Shown piece after piece: positions 11,109-21,367 of a stretch of DNA of 64,000 bases. Numbering within the stretch: position 1 is the stretch's first letter; each line of letters begins with the position of its first letter. The stretch comes from Karstenula rhodostoma CBS 690.94 (taxonomy: Eukaryota > Ascomycota > Dothideomycetes > Pleosporales > Didymosphaeriaceae): assembly GCA_010093485.1 (NCBI GenBank), contig MU001492.1:832228-896227 (forward strand), written 5' to 3'. Position numbers and translations under genes: made by a program. The notes under the pieces were generated by a model. The model was given only the letters and a program-made list of their open reading frames with translations, was not told the DNA's origin and did not search any database.

Positions 11109-11786
11109 ATGAGAGATGATATATGCATATAGATATATAGTAATGAATGTATGTACTAATGATGAGAATGAGAGAGCGCTGACGTTGGCAGTAACTTATA
11201 CTCTTGTGTTTGTTTCAATATGTTCCGCAGCAGACCCACAGACCCTTTCATCTCCTACCCCCGCTAGCGCATCGCCACGTGCACTGAGTTCGCCATAGAT
11301 TAACGAATGGCGATATCAAGACTTAAAGCACTGTCCGCAGTGGAGATCGAGCTGGTCTTTAAATGACTTTATGCAGTCCTCGAGCACCAATTACCTGTGG
11401 CACCATAGGTATCGACGGCAAAGTCTGTTCGTTGCGGAACACCTTCATTCCGGCAGTCAGGGTCCTACCTATAGTGTTTGACAAGAACTGTGGCTTCTTT
11501 CTATAGAATAAGTTAAGTATACACAGCATAGTAGGGCATATAACCTGCTTCCGACGATTGGACGCCACGGCGCCGTGGTGCTCAGTGACAACTCCCTGCC
11601 AAGCATATTGAAACATCCCCCATGATCTAGAGCCAAAGCTATGTTTCGAGCCTCGGCCTCAATCACCTCGCGTTGCCTAGCGTATTTTTCGCATCTCCCC
11701 GTGCTGGTTCGCGAAACATGTGCATTTCCAAGCTTGGTACTCGCTCGCACCCACGTCGAAAAACCATAACAAATCTTACTCGGTTT

Positions 11787-11792
11787 GGCTAG
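11787..11792 (+). promoter_or_regulatory. candidate XlnR/Xyr1 site upstream of xylanase
   Basis: GGCTAG fits the GGCTRR core recognised by the fungal xylanolytic activator XlnR/Xyr1 and lies about 190 bp before the xylanase ATG. A six-base match alone is weak; the gene context is what makes it plausible. Confidence 0.3.
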
Positions 11793-11888
11793 TTACTCCC
11801 GAAATGTATGCTCCACCCAGTACACAGTAGTCCACTCGCGCTTGTCAGGCATATCTACGAGCTCCTCTTCCCATTATGACCGAAGTCC

Positions 11889-11895
11889 TATAAAG
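11889..11895 (+). promoter_or_regulatory. TATA box of the xylanase gene
   Basis: TATAAAG lies 90 bp upstream of the ATG at 11985, a normal distance for a fungal secreted-enzyme gene. Confidence 0.5.
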
Positions 11896-11960
11896 CGTCC
11901 AGTGCTTGCCTAACCCATCGTCGGGCATTCACTCGTTCATCACCCACCAAAGTCCGATAG

Positions 11961-12712
<752 letters not shown>

Positions 12713-13299
12713 GCACAGACGGACCGTTGTTATCACGGGGTGTATGGATCGACCGAGCGATCTACTAACCAATCTTTCACACTGTATATATTCTTAGCAT
12801 ATTGTAGATATTGCCTTTGATCAAGACCGTGGTCGGTACATGATCACGGGTGTATGAATTCGCATGTCCCTCAAATGAGTCGTGAACGTATCCTGATTGC
12901 CGAGCAATGCAAGGCCGCGTAAGATCGATAATCATTGTCTGTCAGAATAGCTTCACTTCTGCACAAAGCGATGATAGATAATCTCCACATGCTGTCATCC
13001 CCCGTGTACCCACTTTGAGGCCGTCAGTGCAGATAAAAGCTCAGGTTGAACGCTCACGTACCGTAGATTTTCCCAGGCTTCACTCTGCAGATGCTAGGAA
13101 ACACGCGCTACATCACACGGAATGACCCGGCCATGTCAAAAAAGATATCCATTGCTAGAGCAGCAGCATCGACTCTGAAGCCGCAGTCCGACTGTATGAG
13201 TCTTGTGGATCTTGCACAAAGGAAACCGGCCACCTGTCGCCATATGTACAATCCGCCTCTAATGTCTGTTTCGGTGACCATATAGCTGGTCGTCGCTCC
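12713..13299. other. intergenic, convergent gene ends
   Basis: About 590 bp between the convergent xylanase and complex I subunit genes. I see nothing supportable. Confidence 0.4.
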
Positions 13300-13796
13300 T
13301 TACTCCCTCGGCTTCGTGTCGGGATCCTGAAGGATGCCTTCGGCTTCCAGCCGTCGGCGAGCCTCCTCGAGAGCCCATGTCTGAATGCTACGCAACGTTA
13401 GCACTATGCACACAGTTCAAGCACGTCATCCACCATGTCCCTTCGCCACGCCTCCCAACGGAAGCAGCTGTTTGCCCGGCCTGTTGCATGTCCCCGTGGC
13501 GCTTCCACGTACCTAGTGTCCGGCTTGAACGCATATGCTACGATTGCCACAGCGAAGCTGCCATATAATCCCCAGTACCAGACGCCTTCCCACCCCTCTT
13601 TCTGGTACTTCTCGCCCGGCTTGACGCCAAACAGCCATCCCGACGGGGGGTCGTAGCTTGGGCCGTGGCCACCTTGCGTGCTCTTTGTCTGCGAGAATGT
13701 TCGGCGGAAAGAGAGTGGGAACTTGAGGTTGGGCTGGCGTGTCGCGACGGCGGTCGAGGTGCGCGCAGCGGCGCGGAAGGGGGCGAGCGAAGGCAT
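13300..13796 (-). CDS. NADH:ubiquinone oxidoreductase ESSS-type subunit (NDUFB11 family)
   Basis: Two exons on the minus strand, 13513-13796 and 13300-13387, with a 125-nt intron (donor GTACGT, acceptor GTAG), encode 123 residues. The N-terminus is an Arg/Ser/Ala-rich mitochondrial presequence (MPSLAPFRAAARTSTAVATR). It is followed by the hallmark GGHGPSYDPPSGWLFG and KYQKEGWEGVWYWG, one membrane helix (about GLYGSFAVAIVAYAF) and a C-terminal helix (IQTWALEEARRRLEAEG) facing the intermembrane space. This is an accessory subunit of the membrane arm of respiratory complex I. The small second exon is needed: without it the ORF runs on into an unrelated tail. Confidence 0.9.
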
Positions 13797-14377
13797 TGGA
13801 TCCCGCGGGTACGTGTGGGGTGTACGTTGAGTGGAGATGTGTGAGTCGTGGCGGGCGCCGAGGCGAGGATGCGGCGTGCAGCTGTGGAGGAGCTATCGTC
13901 GTGGGCGGGTTTAGGTTGTCGTCGAAGCGGCGAGGCTTGGCAGAAGGAGTCACGTTTCGGCTTAGCGGCTGCGGGCGTGGGGGGAAGCTCCGTCCATCGG
14001 AAGGTGTCTCCCTTCCACAGTTTGCTCTAACACATACGCGAATCCGAGTAACGTGGACGCGGATGTTGAAGGAAATCTCAAATAACTGTCTGGACTTGAA
14101 CCACGGGCTATATACAATGCCGACTTCAACTATTTGCAGGCCTCTATACCGTAAGCTGTGCGTATGAAAATGCTTCAAATCCTTGAACGCCAATCACCCT
14201 ATGCGTTTGCGTCGTAATTCGTGAATGCATATTCTTCCTTCTGTCCAATGTAGTTTCCAGGTCTTATTCCCATATCGCAAATCGCAACGTGGTAAACATA
14301 CCCGCAATGCCTCATCAGCATTGACAGCTGCAATATCAGCTATCCACATGCCCAAAGGCAATAAAACCGGATGACAC
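13797..14377. other. intergenic between two minus-strand genes
   Basis: About 580 bp holding the promoter of the complex I subunit and the 3' end of the CHMP7-like gene. The minus-strand ORF crossing it is an extension of the subunit locus in another frame and has no protein character. Confidence 0.4.
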
Positions 14378-15931
14378 CTATGCGAGCATTGCAACTCGCT
14401 CTTCTTTTTCTTCCTGCTCCGGCGTCGAGACGGTGATATGGGACATGAGACTGGAAATCTCACCTGTCTCAACATCCTCTGCCTTCCGCAACTTCTTCGG
14501 GTCCGGAAGCTCAGCGAGGAGCTCAGCAGTCTTCGCTGCCTCTTCCTTCTCCTGCTTCTCCTTCTCGGCCTTCTCAAGCTCGGCAAACTCATCATCAATC
14601 TCACTCTCGTCGACCGGAGTGGCAGATTCATTGATGATGTTTGTAATTTCCTCAGTGGTGGCAATTTCTTCGTTCACTGAATCCATCACCTTCTGAACGC
14701 CCTCAGCACCACCAACCTGCTTATTCAGAAGAGCCATGGCCTCCGCACCCGCTTTCATGGCTTCTAGCATTCCGACATGGTCCGCGGCTTGCTGGAGCTT
14801 CATGTAAGATTCTTCAAGCTGGACACTTAGAGTGGTATAGTGCTCTGCCGATGACTCGCTCAACTTCTTCGAGCGTAGGCACGTCTTCGCGCGGGTCAAC
14901 TGCTTGAGCTGCACGGCTTCCTTGGCAGCCAGTCCAGACTTTTTGATGTTCTCATGCAGGAGAGCAAGACGTGCCTGCACCCGGTCGATCGCATCATGGA
15001 GCTCGGCCATTGCTGCATCTTCTTGTGTGACTGGCGAAGGTTGGTCCTCCGCATCGGCCTTGAACTTGATGATGCTTCTTTCAAGTGCGATTTCCTGCCT
15101 GTCGCGAACCATATGTACGAGCAGAACGTCGAGGTCGCGTGCAGTAATTGGCGCATCGATGTTGAGGGCATTACGGAAACGCTCGAGGAAGGCTGGCTTC
15201 GAGTATATGCGGTCGGCGATCGAGACGTGCGGTTGCTTACGCTGCTGATTCAAGATTGCCTCGGCGGCAGCTTCCACGTTTGCAACCACGACGAAGGGCC
15301 CAGCCGGCACCTGAGTGGAAGGTCCGAGTACTTTGTTTCTGCCCAGCTCCCATGCTCCAGACAGCACACCGCCGACAGACATCTTCGGAAGCTTGAACCA
15401 TGACTTGTCGTAGATCGACTGTGTCGATGTCAACCAGTCTTGGGCTGTTACAAAAGCGCCTCTCTTGGTCGCATCCTGTAATACTTCTCGCAGGCAGGTC
15501 GGCAACCCATAGTCCTTGTGCTGCAAGGCGCGCGTGAGTTGGTTCCCAGCGTCGATGATCAAGAGGTTGCGTGTGGCACCAGAGCCAGGAAGGACGCCCG
15601 CGCGCGCCGCATGTTCTAGGGCCTTCTTCCAGGTGTCGAGGTTCGCGAGGTAGCCGTCCGGGTTGATCTTCTGCTGCTCTCGGAAATCCGAGTATAGCGA
15701 GGCAAGCCGATTGGGGTTCCTGAAGGCTTCTTCTTGCGTGCATATATACTCTACCAGATCAGTCATGTCTGGTTGGCGGTATCGAAGAGCGGCGGCGAGT
15801 CGGCGAAGCGTGCCCTGCGCCTTTGGTTTCTTGAAGAGTCGCTTTTGAGGTTGCGATGGCGGCTGTGCAGGGGCACCTGCACCCTGACTAGCGCCACTGA
15901 CGTCCGCGTCCCACCCGCGCTTGAGGTGCAT
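14378..15931 (-). CDS. CHMP7-like ESCRT-III (Snf7 family) protein
   Basis: The single-exon reading of 517 residues has an N-terminal winged-helix-like half (MTDLVEYICTQEEAFRNPNRLASLYSDF) and a C-terminal Snf7 half. The latter is a basic helical core with a long acidic, Glu/Lys-rich coiled tail (about 380-500) and a short terminal helix. This arrangement is that of CHMP7. It acts at the inner nuclear membrane/ER to recruit ESCRT-III for nuclear envelope sealing and quality control. The longest reading starts at 15931, but the Gln/Pro-rich first 55 residues look like translated leader. Homology would favour Met56 (ATG 15766), giving 462 residues. No intron is needed. Confidence 0.85.
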   Translation of the reverse strand: MHLKRGWDADVSGASQGAGAPAQPPSQPQKRLFKKPKAQGTLRRLAAALRYRQPDMTDLVEYICTQEEAFRNPNRLASLYSDFREQQKINPDGYLANLDTWKKALEHAARAGVLPGSGATRNLLIIDAGNQLTRALQHKDYGLPTCLREVLQDATKRGAFVTAQDWLTSTQSIYDKSWFKLPKMSVGGVLSGAWELGRNKVLGPSTQVPAGPFVVVANVEAAAEAILNQQRKQPHVSIADRIYSKPAFLERFRNALNIDAPITARDLDVLLVHMVRDRQEIALERSIIKFKADAEDQPSPVTQEDAAMAELHDAIDRVQARLALLHENIKKSGLAAKEAVQLKQLTRAKTCLRSKKLSESSAEHYTTLSVQLEESYMKLQQAADHVGMLEAMKAGAEAMALLNKQVGGAEGVQKVMDSVNEEIATTEEITNIINESATPVDESEIDDEFAELEKAEKEKQEKEEAAKTAELLAELPDPKKLRKAEDVETGEISSLMSHITVSTPEQEEKEERVAMLA

Positions 15932-16477
15932 CGTGATCTTCTGGACTTCGACTTTCTGTTCTGTCTCGCAAAGAGCGCCTTGTTGGCCATGGAAGGTTGA
16001 AACGCTAAGGTCGTGGATCGATTTCGCTTCTCGAAGGCGGGTTTGTGCGCTGTGGTTGTGGTGGTTGAGGCAGAACCTTTGGAGTCAGCGCGTATCTGTT
16101 TCGATTCGAGCGCGGCGGGATTTATGAACCAACCTCGTGCGCGTCCACGAGTTTCACCGCGACACTCCATGACGCGCTAGTGGCTAGAGAGGCCCTAGGT
16201 TGGATCAGGCGGCAGACTTCCACCGCAACCTACTATACAGGAAGTCCTCAGCCATTGCATAGTCCTCGAGCTAGAGGATATGTATTCTATAACAAAGTGG
16301 AAATACAGCTCGTGGTGCGTTTTAGCGCTTCGTCCATATCACATAGCGCAGACAATCACCATCATAAACAGCCGCTCCCTTTGCGGGTTACACCTCCAGT
16401 CAAACAAGTGGTCATAATTCTAACGACTCAAATGTGGTATATGGTCCAGAACACCGCCCAATGCATCGAATAATAAC
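15932..16477. other. intergenic between CHMP7-like and GPN2 genes
   Basis: About 550 bp containing the promoter of the CHMP7-like gene and the 3' end of GPN2. I see nothing else supportable. Confidence 0.4.
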
Positions 16478-17760
16478 TCATCTCTTCACTACATTCACTC
16501 CGCCTTCCGCCTTGCCGTCTATGAATTTGCGCATCTCTTCGAGGTCGTCCTCCATGTCGTCGTCATTTTCACCACTGCTAGCAGTCTTCCTGGGCTCAGC
16601 CGGTTGTCGAGAAGCCGGTGTAGGTTCCGCTGACGGAGTATCCTGCGGATTGTCCTTCATTTCTTTGCTCTCTTCCGCCCATGCACGTCGCTCTTCTTCG
16701 TCCAGCTCATCGCGTCGGTCCAGCCACCTTTCCTGAACATCGCGTGCATCCATCGTGACACCTTCCGATCGCATAGCCATTTGCCATACGGTATCATTAG
16801 CGCCTTCGACACCACCAAAGGCGTAGCCTCCTGCCCGGTCGATGGCACGCAGCAGTGTCATCATGCTCCTCTTATCTTCCACAGCGAGGGTTTCAAAGCC
16901 GACCAGCGCAAAGTCTTCCACCAATTCGACGATAGCTTTGTTCAGCGCTGAGAACTTTGATGTGGGTTCCTCGTCGTCCTCCATGTCTGTGTCCGTTTTC
17001 CCCTCTTTCAGGGCCGAGCTTGGTCCAGGAATACCAGATGTCTGTTCCCTGTTCAGATGCGGAAGCAGGTAGTTCAAGTCTTGCACCTCGGTGTAAAAGT
17101 CAAGGTTAAAGGGTAGGTCTCCATAGTCGCGCAGGTTATCGATCTTGGTGAGGACATTGAGGTGTGGCAGGTCCATCTGCAGCATGCTTCTGAGAGCGAG
17201 CAGCAGCGAGGACACGTATAACGATGGTCTTGAGAGTATGATTGAGTCGGTCAGGTGGACGACAACGAGCTGGTGAGCGTCAGTAGACGTCGGCGAAGGA
17301 GAGAGGTGAAGAATACTCGGTACCCAATCTTTTGGAGGCGAAAGAATATGTTCCGCAGCGACGAGTGGTGTGTGAAGAGCTCCACCTGGCCGGGACAGTC
17401 GAAGAGGATGTAGTCATCTACCCAGACTCAGCCGTTGCTTTCTTACGGCGCGCGCATGGGTGTTTGCGGACCTCCGAGTTCCTTCAAGCCTTTCTCGAGC
17501 CAGTCAAAGTTGTGCTCCAGCTCCTCCAACGCATACAGTATGCCTCCGTTCGGTCCTAGCGATTCCTGCTCCATGATGTCGTCTATCGTGACGAGATCCC
17601 TGACGTCCAGATCCGGCTGGTACGAGGTGTGATCGTTGGCGGGATCGAGGTTGACGACGGAGACTTTGCGCTCGATGGCGGTCATGAACTGCTCCATGCC
17701 GTCGCAATACGTCGACTTGCCGGAGCCCGGCGGGCCGATGACCAGCTGTGCGAAAGGCAT
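16478..17760 (-). CDS. GPN2: GPN-loop GTPase 2 (Gpn2)
   Basis: Three minus-strand exons (17472-17760, 17317-17417, 16478-17269) encode 393 residues. The introns are 54 and 47 nt. G1/P-loop GPPGSGKST lies at residues 9-17, the family-defining Gly-Pro-Asn loop in ESLGPNGGILY, G3 as DCPGQVELFTHHSS and G4 as LTKIDNL. GPN GTPases form homodimers or heterodimers (with Npa3/Gpn1 and Gpn3) and act in assembly and nuclear import of RNA polymerases II and III. The C-terminal ~100 residues are acidic and disordered. The first intron uses an atypical GTCCGC donor, chosen because only this phase yields LKELGDDYILFDCPGQ. It shares a promoter region with the divergent BUB3. Confidence 0.92.
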
Positions 17761-17983
17761 CTTGGATGTTTTGTGGCGTGGGTGTTGGCGTTGGCGTTGG
17801 CGTCGGAGAACACAGAGGTGCAGGCGCGGGGCGCATCGACAAGGGAGGGAAGGAGGAAGGGTGGGGTAGCTTGCAGCTCCAGCTCGAACCTTCCCTAGCC
17901 GGAAAAAGGAAGGGCCGACCGTGTTTACTGGAAGGCGCCGCCATGGTCGAAGCAGCACTCACTCACTGTCTTTCCGCGCAAAC
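17761..17983. promoter_or_regulatory. shared divergent promoter GPN2/BUB3
   Basis: Only 223 bp separate the start codons of two divergent housekeeping genes, so both promoters must overlap here. It includes four copies of a GTTGGC hexamer (about 17784-17803) in what would be the GPN2 leader. No TATA box is seen. Confidence 0.5.
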
Positions 17984-19068
17984 ATGTCTAGTAGGTGTCT
18001 CTGCTCTGCGCCAAGTTGGGCACGCTTCTAATGTTGCCAAAAGGCCAATTTGAGCTCGCTCAGAATCCGACCGACCCAATATCCGCCGTCAACTTTGCGC
18101 CCCAGTCCTCTTCGCGCCTGCTCGTGTCCTCGTGGGACCGCCATGTCTACCTCTACGACACCCTTGCGGAACCGGGCGGCAAGCTCGTGCAGAAGTTCGA
18201 GCACCCCGCCCCCGTGCTAGATGTGTGTTTTGGGCGCGACGACAACGAGGCCTTCAGCGCAGGCATGGATTGGGAAGTGCGCAGGATCGACCTGGAAAGC
18301 GGCACGAAGACAGTCCTCTCGACACATTCAGCTGGCGTGCGCAGCGTCTTCTGCTCGATTCCTCACAACCTCTTGGTCTCGGCGTCATGGGACTCGACCC
18401 TGCACCTGCACGACCTCTCACAGCCCGGCCAGTTCTCGACCGTCGCTCTTCCCGCAAAAGCTTTCTCCCTCACCGCCTCACCTACCAAGCTCGTAGTAGC
18501 CATGGCGAATCGCTCCGTCAACATCTATGAGCTGGACAAGTTGGCGCAGGCAGCGCAGGCGGGTGGCGACGCGGATGTGCAGCCGTGGCAGCAGCGGGAG
18601 AGCAGCATGAAGTACATGACACGCGCCGTATCGTGTATGCCCAATGACGCAGGATATGCCAGCTCAAGCATAGAAGGCCGTGTGGCCGTCGAATGGTTTG
18701 ACCCTAGCGAGGAATCACAGTCGCGGAAATACGCTTTCAAGTGTCACCGACAGACAGTTGAGGGCCAAGACATTGTATACCCCGTCAATGCATTGGCCTT
18801 TCATCCTGTCCATGGCACGTTCGCATCCGGTGGAGGAGACGGCGTGGTCGCCCTGTGGGACGCCGTACACAAGAGAAGGATCAGGCAGTACCAGCGCTTC
18901 CCAGCAAGTGTGCAGACAATTGACTTTAGCGCTGACGGAAAGTACGTGGCAATGGGCGTCAGTCCAGGATTTGAGGACGGTTCGGACGATGTTCCCGATG
19001 GCGCTATCAAGGTATACATCCGCGAGTTAAGTGACACGGAGGCGAAGGGCAAGGCATCGAAAAAGTAG
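17984..19068 (+). CDS. BUB3: spindle checkpoint WD40 protein Bub3
   Basis: A 7-nt first exon (17984-17990, ATG TCT A) joins through a 53-nt intron (GTAGGT...CTTCTAATG...AAAAG) to exon 18044-19068, giving 343 residues that begin MSSQFELAQNPTDPISAV, the usual start of fungal Bub3. The rest is a seven-bladed WD40 propeller with SSWDRHVYLYD, SASWDSTLHLHDL and FASGGGDGVVALWD blades. The pair YASSSIEGRVAVEWFD and the insert KYAFKCHRQ are typical of Bub3/Rae1. It binds Bub1 and Mad3 and phosphorylated MELT repeats at kinetochores. Without the micro-exon the ORF would start with an unrelated 16-residue leader, so the spliced start is preferred. Confidence 0.93.
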
Positions 19069-19834
19069 AGCATCTGCAAAGCTGCCATATAATGGGCGTC
19101 TGGCGTTATGCGTGAGGAGAGCGCGGTGGATGGACGGACGACCACTGTCTACTTCATACCCTATGCAGACATGACTGCAGTGATGCATTAATCGGTCTAT
19201 AAGGTAGCGCCTTCCGTCATCTACAAATGAACATTCCAGATTTGGATACTGGGACCCCCCGCACCTGTCTGCTCTCTTGACCGTTTGCGGAAGTGTCAGC
19301 ACACTCGTTGCCACGTATAAAGGTGGCCCGTGTCATCAAAGGATGGAATGCGCCTCGCATAACTTTGACTCTGTGCTTTCTTTCGACGCACAGGGCGGTC
19401 TGCCAATGGCTTACGAAGTATGAGAGACTCCGTCAATTCGGTCATTGCTCGGTGCCTCCGCTGGTTGTGACTTGGGACCCTATAATCTAGGTAAGTATAC
19501 TTCATTCTTTTCAGGCTCCGTTCTTCTAGACACTCTCGTCCCAACTCCTGTATTGTTTTCCTCTACGTGTCCTCGACACCAGTAAGCATGACCACTGACG
19601 GGTCTCTCCAGACTCTTGTCGCGGCCGATAAAGACTTGTTCGGCCATCGGTTGTCCCTTCAAAGCGCAAACCTTATCGGACATCAATTGCGCCATCCGGT
19701 TATGCACCTCCGCTCATTTCGACAAATTCCGGCAGTGATCGTGAGACCATCTCGGAACCGCTCCGCATCTTTCGTTCTCTCTCGTCTCAACATAAGCGAC
19801 AATAACACCTTTCTACTCCCGCGCCAGCTCCAAC
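19069..19834. other. intergenic, nothing firm
   Basis: About 770 bp after BUB3. A 107-codon plus-strand ORF (19567-19890) overlaps the next gene in another frame and lacks protein character, so it is left out. Confidence 0.4.
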
Positions 19835-20125
19835 ATGTGTCGTCGACAAGTTTACACCTGTGCGACTTGCTCCAGAGATGGCCCCTATGATTGGGTGTCC
19901 CCGTTTTGTGCACGCTATTCGACAGCCCTGAGCAAGCCCGAAAACCGAGGCGTGGTTGGAAACAGGGTCGAAGAGGATATCTTGCACTACCAAGTATGCG
20001 ACGTTGATACTGTTCCCGAACGCCTACCCCAGTCTGGTCCGGAAGGAGGTCATGCTCAGTGCAGCTTTTGTTTCACAGCATATCAGAACAAGGAGAACAC
20101 ACGGCCACGGCAAGATCTTAGCTAG
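19835..20125 (+). CDS. small Cys-motif hypothetical protein
   Basis: A 96-residue intronless ORF starting MCRRQVYTCATCSRDGPYDW and ending in QDLS. Paired cysteines near both ends (CATC and CSFC), an N-terminal MCR motif and a polar middle resemble the short, variable 'MCR...C..C' proteins common in Dothideomycetes, which have no known function. It may bind zinc through the four cysteines. There is no signal peptide. Only composition and this weak family resemblance support it. Confidence 0.4.
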   Translation: MCRRQVYTCATCSRDGPYDWVSPFCARYSTALSKPENRGVVGNRVEEDILHYQVCDVDTVPERLPQSGPEGGHAQCSFCFTAYQNKENTRPRQDLS

Positions 20126-20417
20126 GCAGATGACAAGGGAAGGAGACAGTAACCTAGAATGCTTTTATGTGGACAAAGGGAGTTTGTATTTGTAAGGGTA
20201 TAACTTGTGTATATTCATCGGCATCTGAACACATTTTTCTGCCCTTAACTGCAGTTTTGAAATGCAATGGGAATAGTTATTGTTGAACAGATAGACCCAC
20301 GCCGTCGAGAAAGAAGGCAGCTGCTATGCATGTTCTTGCCAGAGAGCGAAGCAGTTTCATGGATAACCTTGAGCTTGTCGGTATCTTGTGAGACCAAGAT
20401 ATAATCGAAGGCCAGCT

Positions 20418-21131
20418 TCAACTGGAAGAACGACAAACCTTCGAGCCACATTGGCAACACTCACCAGGCTGCCAGTAGTCCTTGCCATAGTCAATGGTGA
20501 TCTCTTCCCCAGCCGCAATAGGCTTCGTGGTCACGACCATCATGACCCTTCGTCCCATACCAACGCGTCCCAGCATAAGCGCAGCGTTCCAATCACAAGA
20601 ATGATTCAAGAAACGGAAAACCGAGCCTTTGCGTGAAGCATCAATCCAGCACTGTGCCTGTCGACATGCCAAGGTACCCTTCTGCGTCAATTTGGCCTTC
20701 CCAATAGAGATAGAGGCGACGTACTGTGAGTCCTCGTTAGACCTTGACTTGTCAATTGGGACGAGCTCACCGGTGTACTCGCCAATGACCTGGTCCTGAT
20801 CGAAGGCAATTCGAGTAAAGATTCCGTAGCCCTTACCTGGAGTTGGCGAGACGAGGAGGTTGTCCATCAAGAACAGCTGCATCTGAGCTGACCACAATGG
20901 GTAGTCGCATCGACAAGGGCTGTAGCCTTGGCAGACAGCGCACTCTTCCTCCTCAGCGGGAGATCCGAGGAGGTCCTCGACACTTGTGGGTGGCCATTTG
21001 CCGGTGGTGTACAAAATCGGCTTCTTAGTCCCCCTCCAGCGAGAATGATCGAATGTGTTCTCCTTTACAAGAACGATCCTGCGATCGCAGATAACCTGAG
21101 ACAGATGATTAACAAGGTTGCAGGTAGACAT
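20418..21131 (-). CDS. SET-domain protein (putative lysine methyltransferase)
   Basis: A 237-residue single-exon reading. A Cys cluster (CAVCQGYSPCRCDYPLW, about residues 64-80) precedes a compact SET domain. This has PGKGYGIFTRI for the N-terminal SET strand, IGEYTGELVP, the pseudoknot motif FLNHSCDWNAAL and EEITIDYGKDYW with the catalytic Tyr. A post-SET-like ECCQCGSKVC follows and would hold zinc. The arrangement matches small fungal SET proteins of the Su(var)3-9/EZH-like group. These transfer methyl groups from S-adenosylmethionine to lysine, often on histone H3, but the substrate here is unknown. It sits 237 bp downstream of the Iml1 stop on the same strand. Confidence 0.85.
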   Translation of the reverse strand: MSTCNLVNHLSQVICDRRIVLVKENTFDHSRWRGTKKPILYTTGKWPPTSVEDLLGSPAEEEECAVCQGYSPCRCDYPLWSAQMQLFLMDNLLVSPTPGKGYGIFTRIAFDQDQVIGEYTGELVPIDKSRSNEDSQYVASISIGKAKLTQKGTLACRQAQCWIDASRKGSVFRFLNHSCDWNAALMLGRVGMGRRVMMVVTTKPIAAGEEITIDYGKDYWQPGECCQCGSKVCRSSS

Positions 21132-21367
21132 TGTGCTGGACTTGAGTTGCGCCAGGGCTTTGATGGACTACATAGAGAGCAATTTGGGCAAGTTTAAAAA
21201 GGCCAAAGGTTGGTCTGTATTGAGAGTCCACAATGAAAATATTAGTAGTTCGCAGGGCGGACTCGCGCTTGGTAAAAGAATCACCGAGACCCAGCTTTAC
21301 AATGCAAATACAATGGCGTTACAAACTACATGTAGACGGAACGATTCCCGAACAGCCATATGGCTAC

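Noticed and set aside
13513..14193. 226-codon minus-strand ORF overlapping the ESSS subunit
   Set aside because: Different frame from the conserved subunit; Arg/Pro-rich, no features.
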